Below are positions 15,248-23,707 of a stretch of DNA of 64,000 bases, in pieces; the first letter of the stretch is position 1, and each line of letters opens with the position of its first letter. The notes under the pieces were generated by a model that saw only the letters and a program-made list of their open reading frames with translations, did not search any database and was not told the DNA's origin. The position numbers and the translations under genes were made by a program. The stretch is from Ferrovibrio sp046297595 (lineage in GTDB: Bacteria > Pseudomonadota > Alphaproteobacteria > Ferrovibrionales > Ferrovibrionaceae): the NCBI RefSeq assembly GCF_046297595.1, contig NZ_JBKBHT010000001.1:806001-870000 (forward strand), written 5' to 3'.

Positions 15248-18200
15248 AGCTCGGCCTGTCCGGTGCGATCGCGCGCAGCTTCATCGCATCGCCGCTCACC
15301 CCACTTTTCCTGATCTTTTCGCTGGCCATCGGCGGCCTGGCCCTGGCCGTGCTGCCGCGCGAGGAAGAGCCGCAGATCAGCGTCCCCATGGTGGATATCG
15401 TCGTCAGCGCCGACGGCCTGAAGGCCGAGGATGCCGTCGAACTCGTCACTCGTCCGCTGGAAGAGATCATCAAGGCGATCGACGGCGTCGACCACATCTA
15501 TTCGAACAGCGAGGACGACCGCGTGATGGTCACCGCGCGGTTCAAGACCGGCTTCGAGCAGGACAGCGCCCTTCTGCGCGTGCACAGCGAAGTGCGCGCC
15601 AACCTCAACCGCATCCCGGTCGGCATCCCCGAGCCGCTGATCATTGGCCACGGCATCAACGACGTGCCCATCGTGGTCGTGACGCTGACGCCGGTGGCCG
15701 GCAACCCGGCACGCCTGAACGACAACGGCCTGTACAACATCGCCGCCAACCTGTCGCGCGAGGCGATGAAGATCGAGAATGTCGGCAAGACCTTCATCGT
15801 CGGCGGTCGCGCCGACCAGATCCGTATCGAACCGGATCCGGAAAAGCTTTCGCTCTATGGTGTTTCGCTGAACCAGCTGGTCGAGAAGCTGACCGGAGCC
15901 AACCGCTCCTTCCGCGCCGAACCTCTGCTGGATCGCGGTGGCACCCTGCCCGCTATCATCGGCCAGACCCTGCAGGGCGGGCCGGATATCAATCTGCTGC
16001 TGGTCACCACGCTGGATGGCCGACCGGTCTATCTGGAAGACGTCGCCCGCATCTCCGCCGATGGCGCGCCCGTCACCCATTATACCTGGACGTGGCAGCG
16101 TGGCGCAGACGGCAAGATGGAACGTATTCCCGCCGTCAGCGTCGCCATTGCAAAAAAGGCCGGTAGTAACGCCGTAGTGATCGCCGACGACATCATCCGT
16201 CAGATCGAGACCCTGAAGACCACCATCCTGCCCAAGGGCGTCGAGCTTTCCATCACCCGCAATTACGGTGAGACGGCGGCCGAAAAGGCGGACGAACTGC
16301 TGTTCCACCTGATCCTGGCTTCGGTTTCCATTGTCGGCCTGCTGGCGGTGTTCCTGGGTTGGCGCGAGGGCTTGGTGGTGCTGGTGGTGATCCCGGCCAC
16401 CATCCTGCTCACTTTCTTCGCCGCCTGGCTGATGGGCTACACCATCAACCGCGTCAGCATGTTCGCGCTGATCTTCTCCATCGGTATCCTGGTCGACGAT
16501 GCCATCGTGGTGATCGAGAACATCGTGCGCCACTGGCACAAGGACAGCCTGCGCGACCGCCTGACCACCGCCATTGAGGCAGTGGCCGAGGTGGGCAACC
16601 CGACCATCGTCGCCACCTTCACCATCATCGTGGCCCTGCTGCCGATGATGTTCGTCTCGGGCATGATGGGCCCCTATATGGCGCCGATCCCGGCTAATGC
16701 CTCGGCGGCCATGCTGTTCTCCCTGGCCGTCGCCTTCACCGTCACCCCATGGCTGATGCTGAAACTGGGTGGCCACAAGGCTGACAGCGGCCATGCCGCG
16801 CCCCATGACGAGCATGGTGGCGTCCTCGCCCGCCTGTATCTGCGCGTCGCCGAACGCATTCTCACCACGCCAAGGCAGGCGCGCAATTTCGTGCTGATCA
16901 TCGGCGGGATCACCATGCTGTCGCTGGTGCTGTTCTACACCAAGTCGGTGACCGTGAAGCTGCTGCCTTTCGACAACAAGTCGGAAATGCAGGTGATGCT
17001 CGACCTGCCGCGCTCCAGCAGCCTCGAGCAGACCGACACCCTGCTGGCCGAGGCGGTCGCACGGCTGGCTGATCTGCCTGAACTGAAAGACATCCAGAGC
17101 CAGGCCGGCACGGCGGCGCCGTTCAACTTCAACGGCCTCGTGCGGCATTACTTTTTCCGCAGCCAGCCCTGGCAGGGTGACCTGCAGGTCAACCTGGTGC
17201 CCAAGGCAGCACGCGACCGCAGCAGCCACGAGATCGCGCTGGATATCCGCAAGCGCCTGGCCGGCCTTGAACTGCCGCCGGGTGGTTCGCTGAAAGTGGT
17301 GGAAGTGCCGCCCGGCCCGCCGGTGATGGCCACCCTGCTGGCCGAGATTTACGGCCCCGATGCCGAAACACGCCGCGCCGTGGCAGCGGAAGTGCGCAAA
17401 CTGTTCCGCAAGATCGACTTCATCGTCGACGATGACGACAGCTTTGGCATTCAAAGCGAACGCGTACGCTTCCTGGTCGACCAGGAAAACCTCGAATTCC
17501 ATCGCGTCGAGGAAGTCGAGCTTTACGAGACTTTGTCTTCGCTGCTGAACGGCCGCCGCATCGGCTATTCCCACCGCGGCCATGGCATCAGCCCGATCGA
17601 AATCAGCCTGAGCCTGCCGCGCAGCGAACACTTCCTGAGCGAAAAACTGCTCGCCACACCGGTGCCGACCCGCGATGGCCGGCTGGTGGAACTGGGCGAC
17701 GTGGTGCGCATCCAGCGCGAACCGGCCTCCTTCCCGATCTATCGCCGCGACGGCCATTACGCCGAAATGGTGACTGCCGATCTGGCCGGTGCCTACGAGG
17801 CCCCGATCTATGGCATGCTGGCCGTGGCGACTGCCATCGACACCCATGACTGGGGCAGCCTGCCCAAGCCGGCGATCCGCTATGCCGGTCAGCCGAAGGA
17901 TGAATCCGTCACCAGCCTGCTGTGGGATGGTGAATGGGAAGTCACCTATGTCACCTTCCGCGACATGGGTGGCGCCTTCATCGTTGCCCTGCTCGGCATC
18001 TATCTTTTGGTGGTGGCGCAGTTTCGCAGTTTCAAACTGCCCCTGCTGGTGCTGGTGCCGGTGCCGCTCACCATGATCGGCGTCATGCTGGGTCACTGGC
18101 TGACCGGCGCGGCCTTCACCGCTACATCGATGATCGGCTTCATCGCGCTCGCCGGCATCGTGGTGCGCAATTCGATCCTGCTGATCGATTTCATCCGCGA

Positions 18201-18441
18201 ACGCCGCCAGGGCGATGCGCCCCTGCGCCAGGTGCTGCTGGATGCCGGCGCTACCCGCTTCAAGCCGATTTTCCTGACCGCCGCTGCGGCCATGATCGGC
18301 GCTGCCTTCATCCTGGCCGACCCGATCTTCCAGGGCCTGGCGGTGAGCATGCTGTTCGGCCTGGCATCCAGCTCGCTGCTGACCGTTCTGGTCATCCCGG
18401 CTATTTATCTGTGGCTGCGTGGCGAATCGCAGCAGTCATAA
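15244..18441 (+). CDS. RND-family efflux pump permease
   Basis: Inner-membrane RND transporter of 1065 residues with the twelve-helix, two-loop layout of the AcrB superfamily. The proton-relay aspartates in TM4 are D418-D419 (GILVDDAIVVIEN). The basic partner in TM10 is R975 (IVVRNSILL) where AcrB has lysine, a substitution seen in TriC-like pumps. It overlaps the adaptor by four bases and is followed 13 bases later by the ArsR-type regulator. No outer-membrane channel gene is present, so a TolC-like protein encoded elsewhere would be needed. The cargo is unknown; the operon suggests a sulfur species or thiol adduct. Confidence 0.92.
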   Translation: MKLGLSGAIARSFIASPLTPLFLIFSLAIGGLALAVLPREEEPQISVPMVDIVVSADGLKAEDAVELVTRPLEEIIKAIDGVDHIYSNSEDDRVMVTARFKTGFEQDSALLRVHSEVRANLNRIPVGIPEPLIIGHGINDVPIVVVTLTPVAGNPARLNDNGLYNIAANLSREAMKIENVGKTFIVGGRADQIRIEPDPEKLSLYGVSLNQLVEKLTGANRSFRAEPLLDRGGTLPAIIGQTLQGGPDINLLLVTTLDGRPVYLEDVARISADGAPVTHYTWTWQRGADGKMERIPAVSVAIAKKAGSNAVVIADDIIRQIETLKTTILPKGVELSITRNYGETAAEKADELLFHLILASVSIVGLLAVFLGWREGLVVLVVIPATILLTFFAAWLMGYTINRVSMFALIFSIGILVDDAIVVIENIVRHWHKDSLRDRLTTAIEAVAEVGNPTIVATFTIIVALLPMMFVSGMMGPYMAPIPANASAAMLFSLAVAFTVTPWLMLKLGGHKADSGHAAPHDEHGGVLARLYLRVAERILTTPRQARNFVLIIGGITMLSLVLFYTKSVTVKLLPFDNKSEMQVMLDLPRSSSLEQTDTLLAEAVARLADLPELKDIQSQAGTAAPFNFNGLVRHYFFRSQPWQGDLQVNLVPKAARDRSSHEIALDIRKRLAGLELPPGGSLKVVEVPPGPPVMATLLAEIYGPDAETRRAVAAEVRKLFRKIDFIVDDDDSFGIQSERVRFLVDQENLEFHRVEEVELYETLSSLLNGRRIGYSHRGHGISPIEISLSLPRSEHFLSEKLLATPVPTRDGRLVELGDVVRIQREPASFPIYRRDGHYAEMVTADLAGAYEAPIYGMLAVATAIDTHDWGSLPKPAIRYAGQPKDESVTSLLWDGEWEVTYVTFRDMGGAFIVALLGIYLLVVAQFRSFKLPLLVLVPVPLTMIGVMLGHWLTGAAFTATSMIGFIALAGIVVRNSILLIDFIRERRQGDAPLRQVLLDAGATRFKPIFLTAAAAMIGAAFILADPIFQGLAVSMLFGLASSSLLTVLVIPAIYLWLRGESQQS

Positions 18442-18454
18442 GGAACCCATCGCG

Positions 18455-18769
18455 ATGCCAGCCCCCGTCGATCTTGACCGCCTGACCGCCAGCGCCGCCC
18501 AGGCCAGCCACTTCCTGCGCAACATCGCCAACGAGAAGCGCCTGCTGACCCTATGCCAGCTGATGGAAGGCGAACGCTCGGTCGGCACGCTTGCCGATGT
18601 GGTGGGCCTGAGCCAGTCGGCCCTGTCGCAGCACCTCAACCGCCTGCGGCAGGACGGCCTGGTGGAAACCCGCCGCGAAGGCCAGACCATCTATTACCGC
18701 CTGGCCGATCCGCGCATCGAACCGCTGATCCGACTGCTTTACGAGCAGTTCTGCAAACCGACCTGCTGA
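18455..18769 (+). CDS. bigR: ArsR-family persulfide sensor (BigR/SqrR type)
   Basis: Winged-helix repressor of 104 residues. Cys34 lies in the ANEKRLLTLCQL helix and Cys100 in the C-terminal helix; their spacing of 66 residues equals that of the cysteine pair that forms a tetrasulfide bridge in BigR and SqrR. A third cysteine is the last residue. The recognition helix is LSQSALSQHLNRL. The ATG at 18455 follows AAGGAA; earlier in-frame codons lie within the pump gene. It sits in the middle of the operon it presumably controls, through the tandem CTAAATTAG sites at 13989-14012. Confidence 0.9.
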   Translation: MPAPVDLDRLTASAAQASHFLRNIANEKRLLTLCQLMEGERSVGTLADVVGLSQSALSQHLNRLRQDGLVETRREGQTIYYRLADPRIEPLIRLLYEQFCKPTC

Positions 18770-18785
18770 AAAAGCGAGACCGAGC

Positions 18786-19319
18786 ATGACGACCCTGCGC
18801 AAGATCGATCCCCGCAAGCTGCAGCAGAAGATGCAGGCTGGAGAGGTCGTGCTGATCGACATCCGCAGCCCGCGCGAATTCGCCCACGAGCATATCGAAG
18901 GTGCACAGCTTGTGCCGCTGGGCTCGCTCGACCGTCATGATTTCGCCGACAGCCGCCGCCAGACGGCGGTGTTCACCTGTCGCAGCGGCGCCCGCACCAC
19001 GATGGCGGCCAGCCGCCTGCTGGCCAAGGGTTTCCGCACTGTCTATGTGCTGGAAGGCGGTTTGAATGCGTGGAAACGCGCCGGCCTTCCGGTGCAGACC
19101 GCCCCGGCCAAGCCACTGTCGTTGCAGCGTCAGGTGCATCTGATTGCCGGCAGCCTTGCATTGGCCAGCGCCATCATGGCATGGCGTGTCGCGCCGGAAT
19201 TCATTTTCCTCAGCGGTTTTGTCGGTGCCGGATTGCTGCTCGATGGCCTGACCGGCTTCTGTGGCATGGCACGCCTGCTGGCTTTGATGCCATGGAACCG
19301 TCAGTCCGCTTCCGCCTAG
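18786..19319 (+). CDS. Rhodanese-DUF2892 fusion (YgaP-like)
   Basis: Membrane sulfurtransferase of 177 residues. Residues 1-105 form a rhodanese domain with active-site Cys65 in the TCRSGART loop, which would carry a persulfide. Residues 115-170 form a DUF2892 domain with two membrane helices and the TGFCGMARLL signature. The architecture equals that of E. coli YgaP. It lies between the persulfide sensor and the persulfide dioxygenase, and would accept sulfane sulfur and pass it on at the membrane. Gaps to both neighbours are about 15 bases. Confidence 0.9.
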   Translation: MTTLRKIDPRKLQQKMQAGEVVLIDIRSPREFAHEHIEGAQLVPLGSLDRHDFADSRRQTAVFTCRSGARTTMAASRLLAKGFRTVYVLEGGLNAWKRAGLPVQTAPAKPLSLQRQVHLIAGSLALASAIMAWRVAPEFIFLSGFVGAGLLLDGLTGFCGMARLLALMPWNRQSASA

Positions 19320-19333
19320 TGGAGAGTCACGTC

Positions 19334-20197
19334 ATGCAACCGCTCGTGAAAGCCTTTTTTGACGAAGCTACATTCACTGTCAGCTACGTGGTCGTCGATC
19401 CCGCGACCAAGACCTGCGCTATTGTCGACTCGGTGCTGGATTTCGACCCCGCTTCCGGCCGTACGCAGAAGGACTCGGCTGATGCGGTGATCGCCTATGT
19501 GCAGGGTGAAGGGCTGAAGGTCGAGTGGATACTTGAAACCCACGTCCATGCCGATCACCTGTCCGCCGCGCCGCATCTGAAGCAGAAGCTGGGCGGCAAG
19601 CTGGGCATCGGCTTCAACATCACGGTGGTGCAGAACACCTTCGGTAAGGTATTCAATGCCGGCACGGAATTCGCCCGCGACGGCAGCCAGTTCGACCATC
19701 TGTTCGCCGATAACGAGACTTTCACCATCGGCAGCATCAAGGCCCGGGCCATTCACACGCCCGGCCACACGCCGGCCTGCATGGCGTATGTGATCGGCGA
19801 TGCGGCTTTTGTGGGCGATACCCTGTTCATGCCCGATTACGGCACAGCACGCTGCGATTTTCCCGGTGGCGATGCGCGCCAGCTTTACCGTTCGATCCAG
19901 AAGCTGTTCGCTTTACCGCCGGAAACCCGCCTGTTCATGTGCCATGACTACAAGGCGCCGGGCCGCGACGAATACCGCTGGGAAACCACGGTGGCGGAAG
20001 AGCGTGCCCGCAACATCCATGTCCGCGATGGCATCGGCGAGGATGAATTCGTGGCCATGCGCACCAAACGCGATGCCACGCTGGATATGCCGCGCCTGAT
20101 CCTGCCGTCGGTGCAGGTCAACATGCGCGCCGGGCACATGCCTCCGGCCGAGGCCAACGGCGTGCGGTATCTGAAGCTCCCGGTCGACGCATTGTAA
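19334..20197 (+). CDS. MBL-fold persulfide dioxygenase (ETHE1/Blh type)
   Basis: Metallo-beta-lactamase-fold enzyme of 287 residues. The HxHxDH motif at 70-75 (HVHADH), the HTPGH segment and the GDTLF aspartate supply the iron ligands expected of ETHE1-type sulfur dioxygenase, which oxidises glutathione persulfide to sulfite. The C-terminal part, with VNMRAGHMPPAE, matches the Blh subgroup found in BigR operons. The ATG at 19334 follows GGAGAG. The product sulfite would be handled by the TauE exporter encoded six bases downstream. Confidence 0.9.
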   Translation: MQPLVKAFFDEATFTVSYVVVDPATKTCAIVDSVLDFDPASGRTQKDSADAVIAYVQGEGLKVEWILETHVHADHLSAAPHLKQKLGGKLGIGFNITVVQNTFGKVFNAGTEFARDGSQFDHLFADNETFTIGSIKARAIHTPGHTPACMAYVIGDAAFVGDTLFMPDYGTARCDFPGGDARQLYRSIQKLFALPPETRLFMCHDYKAPGRDEYRWETTVAEERARNIHVRDGIGEDEFVAMRTKRDATLDMPRLILPSVQVNMRAGHMPPAEANGVRYLKLPVDAL

Positions 20198-20202
20198 TCC
20201 CC

Positions 20203-20994
20203 ATGACCGCCATGACCCTCAGCCAGTCCATCATTGCTGCTGCCTCGGGCAGCGCGGTAGGCTTTTCCCTGGCGCTGGTGGGTGGCGGCGGTTCGATCCT
20301 GGCCGTGCCGGCCCTGCTCTATCTGGTCGGCATCGGCAATACCCATCTGGCCATCGGCACCAGCGCATTGGCCGTGGCGGTAAACGCCTTCGCCAATCTG
20401 CTGCAGCATGCGCGCAAACAGACGGTGAAATGGCCCTGCGCCACCGTGTTTGCCGCCTCGGGCATCGCCGGCGCCGCTCTTGGCTCCAGTTTCGGCAAGC
20501 TGGTGGATGGCCGCCATCTGCTGCTGCTATTCGCTGCCGTGATGGTCGTCGTGGCCATCGCCATGTTGCGGCCCAGGGCGGCGGAGGGGAATCCAGACGT
20601 GCGCATCACGCCGGCCATTGGCCTTAAACTCGTCCTGATCGGCCTTGTCACAGGCGGGGTCAGCGGCTTCTTCGGCATCGGCGGCGGCTTCCTGATCGTC
20701 CCCGGCATCATGCTGGGCAGCGGCATGCCGATGATCAATGCCATTGCCTCGTCGCTGTTTTCCGTCGGCAGTTTCGGCCTTACCACTGCTACGAATTACG
20801 CCTGGTCGGGCCTGATCGACTGGACGATCGCCGGCTGGTTCATCGCCGGCGGCATCCTTGGTGGGCTGGCGGGTACACGGCTCGCCCTGAAAGCCGCCCG
20901 CCACAAGGGCCTGCTCAACCGCATCTTCGCCGCGCTGATATTTCTTGTCGCCGGCTACATCGTCTGGCGCACCATCGCAGAGATGCCATCATGA
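20203..20994 (+). CDS. TauE/SafE-family sulfite exporter
   Basis: Membrane protein of 263 residues with about eight helices in two repeats. The glycine-rich GGGGSILAVPALLY and its second-half copy GIGGGFLIVPGIML are the TauE/SafE hallmarks. In BigR operons this family removes sulfite made by persulfide dioxygenase. It is six bases after that gene and overlaps the next transporter gene by four bases (ATGA), indicating coupled translation. Confidence 0.9.
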   Translation: MTAMTLSQSIIAAASGSAVGFSLALVGGGGSILAVPALLYLVGIGNTHLAIGTSALAVAVNAFANLLQHARKQTVKWPCATVFAASGIAGAALGSSFGKLVDGRHLLLLFAAVMVVVAIAMLRPRAAEGNPDVRITPAIGLKLVLIGLVTGGVSGFFGIGGGFLIVPGIMLGSGMPMINAIASSLFSVGSFGLTTATNYAWSGLIDWTIAGWFIAGGILGGLAGTRLALKAARHKGLLNRIFAALIFLVAGYIVWRTIAEMPS

Positions 20995-21962
20995 TCGATC
21001 CGCAAGCCAACGCCCCCAGCCTGAAACATTTCCCGCTGCCGCTGTTTGCCATCGTGCTCGGTATCGCCGGCCTGGGCCTGGCCTGGCGCGACGCCGGCCG
21101 CGTACTGGGTGCACCGGCGCTGGTGGGCGAATTGCTGCTGCTGGTCGCCGCCCTGGCCTTCGGCCTGATCGCCATCGCCTATCTGCTGAAGTGGCAGCGT
21201 TATCCCGCCGCCGTTGCGGCTGAATTCCGGCATCCGGTGCGGGGCAACTTCATCTTCGCCATCACGGTGGGTCTGATCCTGCTGTCCAACGCCCTGCTGC
21301 CGCATAGGCCCGATCTGGCCGGCGGGCTCTGGCTGTTGGCCACCATCATGCATCTGGTGCTGGCCGGTTGGCTGGTCCGTCGCCTGCTGCTCCAGCCTGC
21401 ACCGCTGGCCACTCTGACGCCGGCCATCTTTATCCCGCTGGTCGGCAACATCCTGGCGCCGCTGGCCGGCATGAAGCTGGGTTATCCCGCGCTGTCCTGG
21501 TTCAGCTTCTCGGTTGGCCTCGGCCTGTGGATCGCAATCCAGCCGGTGCTGCTGCATCGCCTGTTCTATGGCGAGGCCCTGCCGCCCAAACTGATGCCCG
21601 CACTCGCGATCCTGCTGGCGCCGCCTTCGGTTGGCTGCATGGCCATGGCCACTCTGCAAGGCGGCAGGATCGAAGCCCCTGCCTGGATCATGGCCGGCAT
21701 CGCCGGCTTTATCGCCCTGGTGCTACTGTCGCTGCTGCCGCGTTTCGCGCGCCTGCCTTTCGCGCCGTCATGGTGGGCCTACACATTCCCCAGCGCGGCC
21801 TTTGCCCTGATGTTGATCCAGATCATCGCTGCACGTCCCGCCGAAGCGCATGCTGCAATAGGCTGGATCGCCCTTTCCGCTGCCAGCGTCATTGTCGCGC
21901 TGATCGCCTTCCGCACCCTGGCGGCTGCCCTGGGCGGACACCTGTTCAAACCGGAAGAGTAA
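20991..21962 (+). CDS. TDT-family (TehA/SLAC1-like) transporter
   Basis: Membrane protein of 323 residues with about ten helices in the tellurite-resistance/dicarboxylate transporter fold. Family marks are FPLPLFAIVLGIAGLGLAW at the start and LAPPSVGCMAM near residue 205, with the phenylalanine-lined anion pore expected between. TDT members include sulfite exporters such as yeast Ssu1, so with TauE the operon may encode two anion exits. Start overlaps the TauE stop. Selectivity for sulfite is inference. Confidence 0.87.
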   Translation: MIDPQANAPSLKHFPLPLFAIVLGIAGLGLAWRDAGRVLGAPALVGELLLLVAALAFGLIAIAYLLKWQRYPAAVAAEFRHPVRGNFIFAITVGLILLSNALLPHRPDLAGGLWLLATIMHLVLAGWLVRRLLLQPAPLATLTPAIFIPLVGNILAPLAGMKLGYPALSWFSFSVGLGLWIAIQPVLLHRLFYGEALPPKLMPALAILLAPPSVGCMAMATLQGGRIEAPAWIMAGIAGFIALVLLSLLPRFARLPFAPSWWAYTFPSAAFALMLIQIIAARPAEAHAAIGWIALSAASVIVALIAFRTLAAALGGHLFKPEE

Positions 21963-21992
21963 ACGCCACAACCAGACCTCGGGAGGAAGATC

Positions 21993-23339
21993 ATGTCGAA
22001 CACGCCTGAATTTCACACAAATTCAGTGTCAGTTTTTAAGCCTTCGCGAAGACAGTGGCTGCAGGGCAGCGCTATGCTGGCCGCCGCACTGGCCGTCGGA
22101 AAACCGGCCTCGGCAGCGCCGACGCCAATCCCGAGCAAGGCGCGCATCGTCATCATCGGCGCCGGCGCTGCTGGTCTCAGCATGGCGGCACAATTGCGCC
22201 AGCGTCTCGACGGCGCCGAGATCACAATCCTGGATGCCAAACGCCAGCATTGGTACCAGCCCGGCTTCACGCTGGTCGCCGGCGGCATCTGGGACAAATC
22301 GAAAGTGGTGGCCGACAATCGCGACCTGATGGCCGGCGGCGTGCGCTGGGTCGAGGCCATGGCGGCCGAATTCGATCCCGACGCCAACCGCGTCGTCACC
22401 AGCAAGGGCGAAACGCTGACCTACGATTACCTGGTGGTGGCCAGCGGCCTGCAGCTCAATTACGGCAAGATCGAAGGCATGAGCACCGACCTGATCGGCC
22501 GCGACGGCATCGCCAGCGTCTACGCCGGACCTGAAGGCGCCGCGTCCACGGCCGCCGTGCTGGCGAAATTCACCGAAACCGGAGGCGTGGCCCTGCATGG
22601 ACGCCCGGCAACGGAAATGAAATGCGCCGGCGCCCCGCTCAAGCTCACCTTCCTCACTCACGCACGCCTGAACCGCGCCGGCACGCGTGGCAAGGCCGAG
22701 ATCGTCTACAACGCCCATAACAACGCCGTCTTCGCCGTGGCGCCGGTGCATGAGAAAGTCTCCGCGCTGTACAAGGAGAAGGGCATCAAGGTGAATTACG
22801 GCCACCTGCTGGTGGGCGTCGATCCGGCCCGCAAACGCGCTACTTACCGCACGGCCAATGGCAATGTCGAGCTGGCCTATGATTTCCTGCATGTAGTGCC
22901 GCCGATGAGCGCGCCCGATGCAGTGAAAAACAGCAAGCTCGCCTGGCAGAGCGGGCCTTTCGCGGCCGATGGCTGGATCGAAGTGGATGAAGGCACGTTG
23001 CTGCATAAGCGCTATCCAAATATCTGCGCCGTGGGCGACGTGGCTGGCGTGCGGCGCGGCAAGACGGCCGCCAGCGTGAAACACCAGGTGCCGGTCGCGG
23101 CCGAGAATCTGGTTTCCGTGATCGCCGGCAAACAGCCGAGGGCGCGCTACAATGGCTACACCTCCTGCCCGCTGATCACCGATATCGGCTCGGCCATGCT
23201 GGTGGAGTTCGACTACGAGGGACGCTTGACGCCGTCCTTCCCCTTCATCGATCCCTTGCGCGAGCACTGGGCACCCTGGGTGATGAAGGACCAGCTGCTC
23301 AGCCCGATCTATTTCGCGATGGTCAAGGGCCGTTTCTAA
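21993..23339 (+). CDS. sqr: Sulfide:quinone oxidoreductase with Tat signal
   Basis: FAD-dependent oxidoreductase of 448 residues that oxidises sulfide to sulfane sulfur and reduces quinone. The FAD motif is IGAGAAGLSMA at 55-65. Cysteines at 211 (EMKCAGAP) and 392 (TSCPLIT) fit the redox pair, and the NICAVGDVAG segment at 343-352 binds FAD. The protein resembles type II SQR. Unusually it begins with a twin-arginine signal (S-R-R-Q-W-L at 18-23, a hydrophobic stretch, then PASAAP), suggesting export of the folded flavoprotein. GGGAGGAAG precedes the ATG. It supplies persulfide to the rest of the operon. Confidence 0.92.
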   Translation: MSNTPEFHTNSVSVFKPSRRQWLQGSAMLAAALAVGKPASAAPTPIPSKARIVIIGAGAAGLSMAAQLRQRLDGAEITILDAKRQHWYQPGFTLVAGGIWDKSKVVADNRDLMAGGVRWVEAMAAEFDPDANRVVTSKGETLTYDYLVVASGLQLNYGKIEGMSTDLIGRDGIASVYAGPEGAASTAAVLAKFTETGGVALHGRPATEMKCAGAPLKLTFLTHARLNRAGTRGKAEIVYNAHNNAVFAVAPVHEKVSALYKEKGIKVNYGHLLVGVDPARKRATYRTANGNVELAYDFLHVVPPMSAPDAVKNSKLAWQSGPFAADGWIEVDEGTLLHKRYPNICAVGDVAGVRRGKTAASVKHQVPVAAENLVSVIAGKQPRARYNGYTSCPLITDIGSAMLVEFDYEGRLTPSFPFIDPLREHWAPWVMKDQLLSPIYFAMVKGRF

Positions 23340-23350
23340 GGGAGGATGAC

Positions 23351-23704
23351 ATGAACGGTATCAGCTTTGGCATGGTGTTCGGCGCGCTGGTTGAAATGGC
23401 GCTGGCCCATGCGACACTCATCATTACCATCGCCACGATCTTTGCCGTGGAGGTGATCCTGCTTGTGCTGCGCGCTAGACAGGGCGGGCTGCGCTTCGGC
23501 CTAGCCCTGCGCTGGAGCATCGGCCTGGGCATCGTCGGCATCATCGTGATCGGCTACGGCCTACTGGTATTCACCAAGTCCGGCTTTGGCGACCTGCATG
23601 GCTGGGTCGATTATGCCGCCTGGCTGCTGCCGACATTTGCGCTGGCGGCAGGCCTCGGCGTCGTGGCGTTTCCGGGCTTCGCAGCCCTCTCCGTCCGGCG
23701 CTGA
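23351..23704 (+). CDS. Small inner-membrane protein of the sulfide operon, unknown function
   Basis: Protein of 117 residues with three to four predicted helices (about 15-40, 50-72, 80-105), short connecting loops and a basic C-terminus. AGGGAGG precedes the ATG, and the gene begins 11 bases after the SQR stop, so it is part of the operon. I do not recognise a named family. It could anchor the exported SQR or help quinone access, but nothing in the sequence proves this. Confidence 0.72.
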   Translation: MNGISFGMVFGALVEMALAHATLIITIATIFAVEVILLVLRARQGGLRFGLALRWSIGLGIVGIIVIGYGLLVFTKSGFGDLHGWVDYAAWLLPTFALAAGLGVVAFPGFAALSVRR

Positions 23705-23707
23705 GGC

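Noticed and set aside
15115..18096. Reverse ORF of 993 residues opposite the RND pump
   Set aside because: It is an antisense shadow of a highly conserved pump gene; composition is dominated by His, Gln, Asp and Gly and no domain is visible.
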